This document shows positions 1 to 5,784 of a stretch of DNA of 8,092 nt, in pieces. Position 1 is the first letter of the stretch. Each line of letters starts with the position of its first letter. The notes beneath the pieces are model-generated. The model was not told the origin of the DNA. It saw only the letters and a list, made by a program, of their open reading frames with translations, and made no database searches. The stretch is taken from contig JACDAR010000063.1 in assembly GCA_013695335.1 (NCBI GenBank), forward strand, positions 1-8,092, given 5' to 3'. The stretch comes from Rubrobacter sp. (GTDB lineage: Bacteria; Actinomycetota; Rubrobacteria; Rubrobacterales; Rubrobacteraceae). A program made the translations under genes and the position numbers.

Positions 1-842
1 GCCACCTTCGGGAAGTTGGCGTGTCGTATCATGGCGAGGCACGCCGCCGGGAGCCCGAACATCATGATCGGGAAGAACCCGGAGAGGAAGTACCCGGCGT
101 TTGGATCCCCGGCGAAGTAACGTGTGATCTCGCCGTGAACCGGGCCGTCCGGCCCCTTGAAGGTGCCGAGCTGGAACCAGACGTACGTGTTTATTACGTG
201 GTGCAACCCGAGCGGTATGAGCAGACGGTTCAGGAACCCGTAGATCCCGGTCCCGAGTGCGCCAAGGCCCACTATGCCCTGTCCCACGGCTTCTATCCCG
301 GCGTTTACCGGGGGCCAGATGAGACCGAAGATCACCCCTAGCAGCAGGGCGACAACGGCGGTGATGATAGGCACGAACCTCCTGCCCCCGAAGAAGGCAA
401 GATAGTCAGGCAACCTGATGTCGTTGTATCGCCTGTATAGACCGGCGGCGACGAGGCCGGTGACGATGCCAGACAGCACGCCCATGCTCTGGATGGGGTC
501 AGCGCCGGCTTCTGCGAGTTTGGCGGCTATCACGTTGAACACCCCGGAGAAGACGAAGTACCCGACGAGCCCTGCCAGCCCGGCAGCCCCATCCCCGCCA
601 GCCAGCCCGAAAGCTATACCAACCGCGAAAAGCACCGGCAGGTTCGTGAAGATCGCATCCCCCGCCGCCGCCATCCACGGCAATCCGAGCAAGTCATCCT
701 GCCCGAGCCGCAGCAGCAACGCCGCCGCAGGCAACACGGCTATTGGCAGCATCAGGGAGCGCCCGACGCTCTGCAAAGCCCCGAGTACCCTGTCGAATCC
801 TCCGGATTCCCGATCCCCCGAATTGGTGGTTGCTTCAGCCAT
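1..842 (-). CDS. nagE: PTS N-acetylglucosamine-type permease, EIIC domain (partial, C-terminal end off the window)
   Basis: This is the membrane EIIC domain of a glucose/GlcNAc-family phosphotransferase permease, which carries the sugar across the membrane while it is phosphorylated. 280 complete codons are visible from ATG at 842; the frame stays open to base 1, so the rest of EIIC and any EIIB domain lie outside. After a short polar N-terminus come hydrophobic segments starting at about residue 30 (RSLMLPIAVLPAAALLLRLG). The conserved GVLSGIVTGLVAAGLYRR stretch follows, then LGLHHVINTYVWFQ with paired His214-His215. The stretch from about His236 (HGEITRYFAGDPNAG) through GFFPIMMFGLPAA closely resembles the same part of E. 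coli NagE as I remember it, and is unlike PtsG. This favours GlcNAc over glucose. AAGGGGAG at 847-854 is a good ribosome site four bases before the ATG. The gene diverges from the hexosaminidase gene across a likely GlcNAc-responsive operator. Substrate choice is inference; family membership is secure. Confidence 0.5.
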   Translation of the reverse strand, partial: MAEATTNSGDRESGGFDRVLGALQSVGRSLMLPIAVLPAAALLLRLGQDDLLGLPWMAAAGDAIFTNLPVLFAVGIAFGLAGGDGAAGLAGLVGYFVFSGVFNVIAAKLAEAGADPIQSMGVLSGIVTGLVAAGLYRRYNDIRLPDYLAFFGGRRFVPIITAVVALLLGVIFGLIWPPVNAGIEAVGQGIVGLGALGTGIYGFLNRLLIPLGLHHVINTYVWFQLGTFKGPDGPVHGEITRYFAGDPNAGYFLSGFFPIMMFGLPAACLAMIRHANFPKV

Positions 843-876
843 CGCGCTCCCCTTCTCCCCGCTCAGCGTTCGTGGC

Positions 877-896
877 GCGAGATCTTCACGTCTCGC
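877..896. repeat. Short inverted repeat in the nagE leader
   Basis: GCGAGA (877-882) and TCTCGC (891-896) form a perfect 6-bp stem around an 8-base loop, between the possible nagE promoters and its start codon. It could fold in the 5' leader or be a protein site. No antiterminator or riboswitch consensus is recognised and no role is assigned. Confidence 0.5.
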
Positions 897-909
897 TAAC
901 GTATTGCCG

Positions 910-979
910 ACTGTACCAATTTTGGATTGTCCGGGCAAGACTGGGGAATTATTTTGTGGGCTGTGTTTCTAGGATGCAA
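910..979 (-). promoter_or_regulatory. Two weak promoter candidates for nagE
   Basis: Read on the minus strand, TTGCAT (974-979) and CAAAAT (951-956) are 17 bp apart, and TTGCCC (933-938) and TACAGT (910-915) are also 17 bp apart. Each box matches the sigma-70 consensus at only four or five of six positions, so neither can be preferred from sequence alone. The second pair overlaps a 12-bp near-palindrome at 927-938 (TTGTCCGGGCAA), which could be an additional protein site. Confidence 0.5.
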
Positions 980-1009
980 CGCCGTAGTGACTGCCTTTCC
1001 TCCAGATGG

Positions 1010-1038
1010 TTGATATGTTGTGATCTAGACCACATAAA
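1010..1038 (+). promoter_or_regulatory. Probable nagZ promoter with operator in the spacer
   Basis: TTGATA at 1010-1015 and CATAAA at 1033-1038 are separated by exactly 17 bp and match the -35 and -10 consensus at 5/6 and 4/6. Transcription would begin near 1045, about 20 bases before the start codon. The dre-like operator fills the spacer and touches the -10 box, so a bound repressor would exclude RNA polymerase. The assignment is inferred from geometry. Confidence 0.5.
1019..1034. promoter_or_regulatory. dre-like operator for a GntR-family GlcNAc regulator (DasR/NagR type)
   Basis: TGTGATCTAGACCACA is a near-perfect palindrome; seven of eight base pairs are symmetric and the only mismatch is A1023 against C1030. 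The known Streptomyces DasR responsive element has the core TGGTCTAGACCA; this site differs from that 12-base core at one position (A for G). It lies between a GlcNAc-type PTS gene and a hexosaminidase gene, which are classic targets of this regulator. The regulator gene itself is not in the window. The match and the context support each other; binding is inferred. Confidence 0.5.
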
Positions 1039-1066
1039 GATATCGTGTCTGGGATGGTGATCGGGG

Positions 1067-2899
1067 ATGAGGATGGTCAGTCGGCGGGGGTATCTGGTAG
1101 GTGTGCTTATCACGCTTGTAATGATCGCGGGTACCAGCGTTGCGGGTTCAGCCGGGCCGAATACGGGCGGGAGCGCATCGGTGGATATTGATCGCAAGAT
1201 CTCCAACATGTCCCTCAAGGAGAAGGTCGGGCAGATGTTCGTGCCCTACGTCTACGGCGAGAGCGCGAACACAACCAACCCGGCTGACGTGGCTGCCAAC
1301 CAGGAAATGTACGGCGTCAACAACGCCGAAGGTGTGATCCGGAAGTACAAACCGGGCGGCATCATCTACTTCGCGTGGTCCAACAACGTCAACAACCCAG
1401 CGCAGATAGCCAACCTCTCCAACGGCATCCAATCGTCGGCCCTGGCGCAGAGGTCCAAAATCCCAATGCTCATCTCCACTGACCAGGAGCAGGGCGTTGT
1501 GGTGCGCGTAAACGAGCCTGCCACACAGTTCCCCGGTTCGATGGCGCTCGGCGCTTCGCGCAGCACCGAACACGCAAGGACGGCTGCGACCATCACGGGC
1601 CAGGAACTCAAGGCAATGGGCATCAACCAGAACTTCGCCCCCGATGCCGACGTAAACGTCAACGCCCAGAACCCTGTGATCGGGGTTCGCTCCTTCGGCT
1701 CCAACCCCGGCCTCGTCTCTGACATGGTCTCGGCGCAGGTCGCTGGCTACCAGGGTGGCGCTGGCATCTCGTCCACAGCCAAGCACTTCCCCGGCCACGG
1801 CGACACCGCCGTTGACTCCCACTATGGACTGCCGATCATCAACCACAGCAGGGAGGAGCTGAACCAGATAGACCTGCCCCCCTTCCAGGCTGCCATAGAC
1901 TCCAACATAGACGCCATAATGACGGCCCACATCGTGGTTCCGGCGCTAGATCCATCAGGCCGTCCGGCCACGCTCAGCAAGCCGATCCTCATGGGGCTTC
2001 TGCGCCAGGAAATGGGGTTCAAGGGTGTGATCGTGACGGACGCGCTCACGATGGAGGGCGTCAGGCAGCAGTTCGGCGACGCCCGCGTGCCTGTCGAGGC
2101 GATCAAAGCCGGCGCCGACATGATGCTCATGCCCCCGGACATGGACGCGGCATACGGCGGTGTCCTGGACGCGGTGCGCAGCGGTGAGATCAAAGAGAAG
2201 CGCATAGATGCCTCCGTGCACAGGATACTCGCGCTCAAGGCCAAGCGAGGCGTGTTCCAGAACCCGTACGTGGACGAAGGCGCCGTGAACTCGACTGTCG
2301 GAACGTCCCAACACAAAGCAGCCGCGGGCGACATCACAGACGACACCATCACGCTCGTCAAAAACGACACGGACACGCTGCCGCTCCAGGCAAACTCGGG
2401 CAAGAATGTTCTCGTGACGGGCGCTGGCGGGGTCGCTGGCAGCCAGGCGGATCAGGCGGATCGCAGCACCCTCGGAAGCCTCGCCTACCAGATAGCCCAG
2501 CGCGGCGCCAGCACCACGGTCTACGAGACTGGCGCCAACCCCGACGACGCCAGCATAACCGAGGCGAAGACCAGGGCCACGAACAACGACCTCGTGGTGG
2601 TCACTACGAACAAAGCCTGGGCATCCGCAGGGCAGCAGAAGCTCGTGCAATCGCTGCTCGACTCCGGGACGCCAGTGATCGTGGTGGCAACCCGAGACCC
2701 GTACGACATCGCGTACTTCGATTCGGCGCCGACGTACCTCGCCACGTACAGCTACCGCGCGGTCTCGATGGAATCCCTGACGCGGGTGCTCTTCGGTGAG
2801 GTCAACCCGACAGGCAAACTGCCCGTGGACATCCCAGCGGCGAGCGATCCATCAACCGCCCTGTACCCCTACGGCTACGGCCTGGGCTACGGCGGCTGA
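1067..2899 (+). CDS. nagZ: Secreted beta-N-acetylhexosaminidase, glycoside hydrolase family 3, NagZ type
   Basis: A 610-residue two-domain GH3 enzyme expected to remove terminal beta-linked GlcNAc from muropeptides or chitin oligosaccharides outside the membrane. The N-terminal barrel (about 40-400) carries KHFPGHGDTAVDSH at 239-252; Asp250 and His252 form the Asp-His acid/base dyad particular to NagZ-type enzymes. Nucleophile Asp325 lies in VTDALTMEGV. The C-terminal domain (about 420-610) ends in GEVNPTGKLPVDIP and PYGYGLGY, as in other GH3 proteins. Length and layout resemble B. subtilis NagZ rather than the single-domain cytosolic E. coli enzyme. Residues 1-30 form an export signal: SRRGYLV (5-11) fits a twin-arginine motif, then a hydrophobic core and possible cleavage after SVA (26) or GSA (29). 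No lipobox cysteine is seen. An in-frame TGA at 1058-1060 makes ATG 1067 the first possible start; ATG 1073 is nearly as good. Expression is probably controlled by the operator at 1019-1034. Confidence 0.5.
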   Translation: MRMVSRRGYLVGVLITLVMIAGTSVAGSAGPNTGGSASVDIDRKISNMSLKEKVGQMFVPYVYGESANTTNPADVAANQEMYGVNNAEGVIRKYKPGGIIYFAWSNNVNNPAQIANLSNGIQSSALAQRSKIPMLISTDQEQGVVVRVNEPATQFPGSMALGASRSTEHARTAATITGQELKAMGINQNFAPDADVNVNAQNPVIGVRSFGSNPGLVSDMVSAQVAGYQGGAGISSTAKHFPGHGDTAVDSHYGLPIINHSREELNQIDLPPFQAAIDSNIDAIMTAHIVVPALDPSGRPATLSKPILMGLLRQEMGFKGVIVTDALTMEGVRQQFGDARVPVEAIKAGADMMLMPPDMDAAYGGVLDAVRSGEIKEKRIDASVHRILALKAKRGVFQNPYVDEGAVNSTVGTSQHKAAAGDITDDTITLVKNDTDTLPLQANSGKNVLVTGAGGVAGSQADQADRSTLGSLAYQIAQRGASTTVYETGANPDDASITEAKTRATNNDLVVVTTNKAWASAGQQKLVQSLLDSGTPVIVVATRDPYDIAYFDSAPTYLATYSYRAVSMESLTRVLFGEVNPTGKLPVDIPAASDPSTALYPYGYGLGYGG

Positions 2900-2946
2900 C
2901 TGGAACGCGAGCATGAGCGAGAACCACTACCGCCCGAGCCAAACGG

Positions 2947-2994
2947 CGCAGCGTGTTCGCGTCTAGTCTTGCGTCATGGACGCGACGCGCTGCG
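2947..2994. terminator. Long GC-rich hairpin in the convergent gap
   Basis: Arms 2947-2963 and 2979-2994 pair over 16 bp with one G-U pair and one bulged T, around a 15-base loop. The hairpin starts 48 bases after the nagZ stop and lies between two convergent genes, so it could end transcripts from both sides. There is no T-tract on the plus strand and only a three-T stretch on the minus side, so this would be an actinobacterial-style terminator rather than a classic intrinsic one. Confidence 0.5.
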
Positions 2995-3043
2995 AAACTG
3001 GTGGAGATCCTCGCCCCAGATGAAGGTATAAGAGGCATGGTTC

Positions 3044-3061
3044 TTCAGCCTCGGGGCTGAA
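3044..3061 (-). terminator. Hairpin just after the HAD phosphatase gene
   Basis: TTCAGCC (3044-3050) and GGCTGAA (3055-3061) form a perfect 7-bp stem with a four-base loop, 21 bases beyond the phosphatase stop codon on the minus strand. No T-run follows, so a terminator role is plausible but not proven. The rest of 2900-3082 holds only this hairpin and the longer one; no credible small gene was found there. Confidence 0.5.
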
Positions 3062-3082
3062 CTCTCAGATGGGAGTAGCCGG

Positions 3083-3739
3083 TTAGTCTCGCGCCTTCAC
3101 CTCGAAGCGAGATCCGGAAGAGCCGGGGATCACGCGGAGATCCATCAGTGAAGCTATCACCGCGTCGGCCTCGGATAGTTCGTCCTCATCGTGGGTCGTG
3201 GCGACCGAGATCACGGTCATGCCCGCAGACTTTCCCGCCTGGATGCCGGAGGGGGCGTCTTCGATCACCAGGCAAGCCTCCGGGCTGGCGCCAAGTATCT
3301 CAGCGCCCTTCAGGTAGGCTTCCGGGTGCGGTTTGCCCTCTGTCACATCTTCGGCGGCAACGAAATGCTCAGGCACAGGAATACCGACGTGCTCCAGCCT
3401 GTTGGTAGCAAGGGGCCGTGGCCCTGAAGTGACGACGGTCCAGCCGTCATTGGGGATCGAAGACACCAGTTCCAAAGCTCCTTCGACTTCCAGCATACCG
3501 TCGAGATTCCCGATCTCGATTCGCTGCAATTCTTCGGTCTCGGCCTCGGCGTCAAGGTGCGGTGCTACGAGGCGAACCGTCTCTATGGTCCTGCGTCCGT
3601 GGGCGACTTCGAGGACGCGCTCCGCCTCGATACCCTTCTGTTCGGCCCACTCGCTCCAGATACGCACTACGGCGCGGGTCGAGTCGACAAGAACCCCATC
3701 GAGATCGAACAGAATCGCGTCACACCCGAAGCTACTCAC
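3083..3739 (-). CDS. HAD-superfamily sugar phosphatase, YfbT/HxpA-like
   Basis: A 218-residue cytosolic phosphatase of HAD subfamily IA that probably dephosphorylates small phosphosugars. All four HAD motifs are present: DLDGVLVDS with nucleophile Asp12 and acid/base Asp14; VVTSG with Thr104; Lys136 in EGKPHPEAYLKGAEILG; and IEDAPSGIQAGKSAGM with Glu160-Asp161 for magnesium. The helical cap lies between motifs I and II. The WSEWA stretch near residue 30, the HGRRTIETVR stretch, VTSGPRPLA, and the C-terminal ADAVIASLMDLRV all parallel E. coli YfbT (HxpA), which is the closest relative I recognise. Beta-phosphoglucomutase or glycerol-3-phosphatase activity is less likely. The start is GTG at 3739, supported by GGAGGG at 3747-3752 with a 7-base gap; no upstream ATG fits. 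It appears monocistronic, between the sigma terminator and the convergent gap. A functional link to GlcNAc metabolism is possible but unsupported. Confidence 0.5.
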   Translation of the reverse strand: MSSFGCDAILFDLDGVLVDSTRAVVRIWSEWAEQKGIEAERVLEVAHGRRTIETVRLVAPHLDAEAETEELQRIEIGNLDGMLEVEGALELVSSIPNDGWTVVTSGPRPLATNRLEHVGIPVPEHFVAAEDVTEGKPHPEAYLKGAEILGASPEACLVIEDAPSGIQAGKSAGMTVISVATTHDEDELSEADAVIASLMDLRVIPGSSGSRFEVKARD

Positions 3740-3825
3740 GGATCCACCCTCCAGTAAACTATCGAAAACCTTGACTATCCGGGCAATGACTTTACCGCGA
3801 ACCTGAGAAACCCATCTGGCAAAGA

Positions 3826-3854
3826 GAAGGGAGCCCGGAATCCGGGCTCCCTTC
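3826..3854 (-). terminator. Intrinsic terminator of the sigma factor gene
   Basis: GAAGGGAGCCCGG (3826-3838) and CCGGGCTCCCTTC (3842-3854) pair perfectly over 13 bp with a three-base loop. The hairpin lies 25 bases beyond the sigma stop codon. On the minus strand it is followed by TCTTTG, a short T-rich stretch. It separates the sigma gene from the downstream phosphatase gene. Confidence 0.5.
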
Positions 3855-3879
3855 GTTGGCGGATACTTTGTGGCTGGGA

Positions 3880-4749
3880 TCAGGCGGCGTCGCTGAGGAT
3901 GGGGGCGTACTGGCCATGCCTCAGCATCCGCTCGGCCTCCTTCTGTAGCTGACGGATACGTTCCCTGGAGACGCCAAGCTCGTCGCTGAGTTGGGCGAGG
4001 GTGGAGATCTTCCCTCCATCCAGGCCGTATCGCCGGAGCAGCACCTTACGATGGCGCTCGGGCAGGGACTCGATGGCCTCGGCGAGCCCTGAAGTCTCCA
4101 TCTCGTGCAGGACCTCACCTGCGGTATCCGAGGAAGCCTGATCCTCCACCAGATCGCCCACCTCCGATGAGCCTTCGTCGGAACTCAGGGGCTGATTGAG
4201 GCTGGTGGCGTCGGGGAGGGCGTCTTTGGTGTCGCGCACCTGCTCGACTGTCCATTCCAGTTGGGTGGCGACTTCCTCGTCTGTCGGCTCGCGGCGGAGT
4301 TCTTCGGAGAGCGCGTTGTAGACGCGGGCCATCTTCCGGATCTTCTCCCCCATGTGGACTGGTACGCGGATGGTCCTGCCCTTGTCTGCCACTGACCGTT
4401 GCACGCCCTGACGGATCCACCACGTCGCATAGGTCGAGAAACGGAACCCCTTGTCCGGATCGTACTTGTCTATGGCCCGCATCAGGCCGATGTTGCCCTC
4501 CTGGATGAGATCCTCGAAAGGCAGCCCGTATCCACGGTACTTCTTGGCAACCGACACTACGAGCCTGAGGTTCTTCTCGATCAAACGCTGACGGGCCTTC
4601 TCATCACCAGCCTTCGCCCGCCGACTGAGATCCACCTCCTCCTCATACGTCAACAACTTGCCCTTGTCTATCCTGGCAAAATAATCCGGCAACAACCCAG
4701 GAGTGTCGTTGTCACGCCCGGTGCGTCGCCTGGTAGCAGTAGCTTCCAT
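3880..4749 (-). CDS. RNA polymerase sigma-70 family factor, group 2 (primary-like)
   Basis: A 289-residue sigma factor that directs RNA polymerase to promoters. In order: region 1.2 (about 18-55, GLLPDYFARIDKG, then LLTYEEEVDLSRRAKAGD); region 2 (56-126) with KNLRLVVSVAKKY, the core-binding DLIQEGNIGLMRAIDKYDP, and the melting and -10 segment FSTYATWWIRQGVQRSV; region 3 (128-205) with the linker DATSLNQPLSSDEGSSEVGDLVED; and region 4 (222-280) with LPERHRKVLLRRYGLDG and the -35-binding helix-turn-helix SDELGVSRERIRQLQKEAERML. The long acidic region 1.1 of housekeeping RpoD is missing and the protein is short, so I call it group 2 (like cyanobacterial SigB-E or actinobacterial HrdA/SigB) rather than rpoD. 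The longest ORF begins at ATG 4764, but ATG 4749 is preceded by GGGGAGG (4756-4762) at six bases, so 4749 is the chosen start. It has its own promoter and terminator. The regulon is unknown. Confidence 0.5.
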   Translation of the reverse strand: MEATATRRRTGRDNDTPGLLPDYFARIDKGKLLTYEEEVDLSRRAKAGDEKARQRLIEKNLRLVVSVAKKYRGYGLPFEDLIQEGNIGLMRAIDKYDPDKGFRFSTYATWWIRQGVQRSVADKGRTIRVPVHMGEKIRKMARVYNALSEELRREPTDEEVATQLEWTVEQVRDTKDALPDATSLNQPLSSDEGSSEVGDLVEDQASSDTAGEVLHEMETSGLAEAIESLPERHRKVLLRRYGLDGGKISTLAQLSDELGVSRERIRQLQKEAERMLRHGQYAPILSDAA

Positions 4750-4755
4750 AAATGG

Positions 4756-4762
4756 CCTCCCC
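4756..4762 (-). promoter_or_regulatory. Ribosome binding site that decides the sigma start
   Basis: GGGGAGG on the minus strand lies six bases before ATG 4749. It falls inside the first codons of the longer reading from ATG 4764, which has no comparable site in front of it. This favours the shorter protein. Confidence 0.5.
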
Positions 4763-4834
4763 ATGAAATTCGTACAACCGATACTGGTACAGAATGCAGG
4801 CTCAGAGTCCCACCTAGCCCACGGCCTATGTCAC

Positions 4835-4862
4835 TGGTTTCCGGAACCCCGACCGGAAACCA
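4835..4862 (-). repeat. Stem-loop in the sigma factor leader
   Basis: TGGTTTCCGG (4835-4844) and CCGGAAACCA (4853-4862) pair perfectly over 10 bp with an 8-base loop. It lies in the middle of the predicted leader RNA, 85 bases before the start codon. No T-run follows, so it is more likely an RNA-stability, processing or regulatory structure, or a protein-binding palindrome, than a terminator. No known riboswitch consensus is recognised around it. Confidence 0.5.
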
Positions 4863-4923
4863 ACGGTCTCACACATACTGATTGCGATGATGGTGGAATC
4901 TCTTTGCATCTGAATACACGTAT

Positions 4924-4951
4924 ATTTTACTCTGTTTGGCTGGTTTGTCAA
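4924..4951 (-). promoter_or_regulatory. Strong sigma-70 type promoter of the sigma factor gene
   Basis: On the minus strand a perfect TTGACA (4946-4951) is followed after 16 bp by TAAAAT (4924-4929), a five-of-six match to the -10 consensus. Transcription would start near 4917, giving a leader of about 168 bases before ATG 4749. This is the best promoter in the window and indicates expression by the housekeeping sigma factor, or self-expression. Confidence 0.5.
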
Positions 4952-5057
4952 GTTGCTCGAAGAAGTGTCTCACGCTGACTTGCGTAGGGAGGGAGGTGCG
5001 GTGGGGTGTGCGATCAGAGATCGAACAACGCCAGGTTTTCAGCTACTGTCAGCTGAT

Positions 5058-5783
5058 CTACCAGGCTTCCTGGGAGAGTGGATGGCTTTCCAGTTCCGCC
5101 TGACGCAACCTCCACGAAGGCAGGAAGCGATCCATCAAAGACTTGAACCCATCCCCATGCCCACGTTCGAGGAGATGTGCCATCTCGTGCACCAGCACGT
5201 ACTCCAGGCATCCGGGGGGCTTTTTCGCCAGCTCAGAGTTAAGCCAGATTCGCCTGGCCCGGACGTTGCAGCTCCCCCAACGGGTCTTCATCCTCTTCAC
5301 GCCCCAGTCTGCGACGCTGACGCCCATGACCGGCTCCCACTTGCCGACGAGACCCGGAATCTCGTCCTTGACGTGCTGGCGGTACCAGTCGTTCATGGCC
5401 TTCACGCGTCCTTCACGATCCGTGCCGGGGCGCACACCCACGTGGAGGAATTCTCCGCCCGCGCTGATACAGGGCGAACCGTCGTGTTCCTCGACTACGA
5501 GACGGTATCTCCGGCCGCGGAAGTAGTGGCTCTCTCCGCTTACCATCTCCCTTTCAGGTTGCCGCTCAGCCTCCTGGAACATGCGTTGTTTCTTGTTGAT
5601 CCAGTTCAGCCGGGATACGAGCGCGAGGCGCAGGGCTTCGTCGTCCACGTTGCGGGGGGCTGACACCCTGACCCGGCCATCTGGCGGGCGGACGCTGAGG
5701 TGGAGGTTCTTGATGTCCTTGCGGATGATCTCTACCTCTATGCCGCCAACCTGGAGCTGGCTTGTTTTTGCGGCAACCACCAT
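5058..5783 (-). CDS. YgjP-like (DUF45) zinc metallopeptidase of the restriction locus
   Basis: A 241-residue soluble protein of the YgjP/DUF45 family (Pfam PF01863), a SprT-like predicted zinc peptidase. The N-terminal half (about 10-110) shows the family's beta-rich start with RKDIKNLHLSVRPPDGRVRV and a WI segment at 61-62. The signature TRWGSC is at 167-172. The metal site is HEMAH with His199, catalytic Glu200 and His203; His209 in the following ERGHGDGF is the likely third ligand. No signal peptide or membrane segment is seen. ATG 5783 comes one base after the hsdR stop, with no ribosome site in front, so translation probably depends on hsdR translation. Members of this family are often found beside type I restriction genes, which suggests a role in turnover or control of the restriction complex. 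That role is inference; the fold and active site are well supported. Confidence 0.5.
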   Translation of the reverse strand: MVVAAKTSQLQVGGIEVEIIRKDIKNLHLSVRPPDGRVRVSAPRNVDDEALRLALVSRLNWINKKQRMFQEAERQPEREMVSGESHYFRGRRYRLVVEEHDGSPCISAGGEFLHVGVRPGTDREGRVKAMNDWYRQHVKDEIPGLVGKWEPVMGVSVADWGVKRMKTRWGSCNVRARRIWLNSELAKKPPGCLEYVLVHEMAHLLERGHGDGFKSLMDRFLPSWRLRQAELESHPLSQEAW

Positions 5784-5784
5784 G

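Larger units (their letters stand above)
4750..5057. other. 308-bp gap: sigma leader, promoter and end of the restriction operon
   Basis: The part from about 4750 to 4917 is the sigma gene's transcribed leader, with a 10-bp stem-loop and possible tiny ORFs. The AT-rich promoter lies at 4924-4951. From 4952 to 5057, after the metallopeptidase stop, there are only short inverted repeats: CGATC/GATCG at 5011-5023 and TCAGCT/AGCTGA at 5039-5056. Neither is a convincing terminator on the minus strand, and no gene is seen. Confidence 0.5.

Noticed and set aside
418..972. Plus-strand open frame rich in Pro, Ser and Ala over the nagE region
   Set aside because: Low-complexity composition, and it is the antisense shadow of the PTS gene, whose protein is clearly recognisable.
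1148..1930. Long minus-strand open frame (260 codons) inside nagZ
   Set aside because: It is antisense to a gene with intact GH3 motifs, shows no domain, and is of a kind common in GC-rich codon usage.
2900..3080. Possible worn-out right end of an IS200/IS605 element: a short frame with EREPLPPEP, then a hairpin and GGGAGTAG
   Set aside because: The frame is just a continuation beyond the nagZ stop, no TnpB motif is recognisable, and no left end or target repeat is seen. A genome-wide repeat search would settle it.
3758..3786. Promoter TTGCCC-17-GATAGT for the HAD phosphatase gene on the minus strand
   Set aside because: The predicted start near 3751 would fall inside the GGAGGG ribosome site (3747-3752), and both boxes are weak.
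5039..5056. Hairpin TCAGCT/AGCTGA as terminator of the hsdR operon
   Set aside because: The stem is only 6 bp and is followed by A residues, not T, on the transcribed strand.
4953..5663. Plus-strand 236-codon frame over the metallopeptidase gene
   Set aside because: The minus strand encodes HEMAH and RWGSC in the correct order; the plus frame has no recognisable features.
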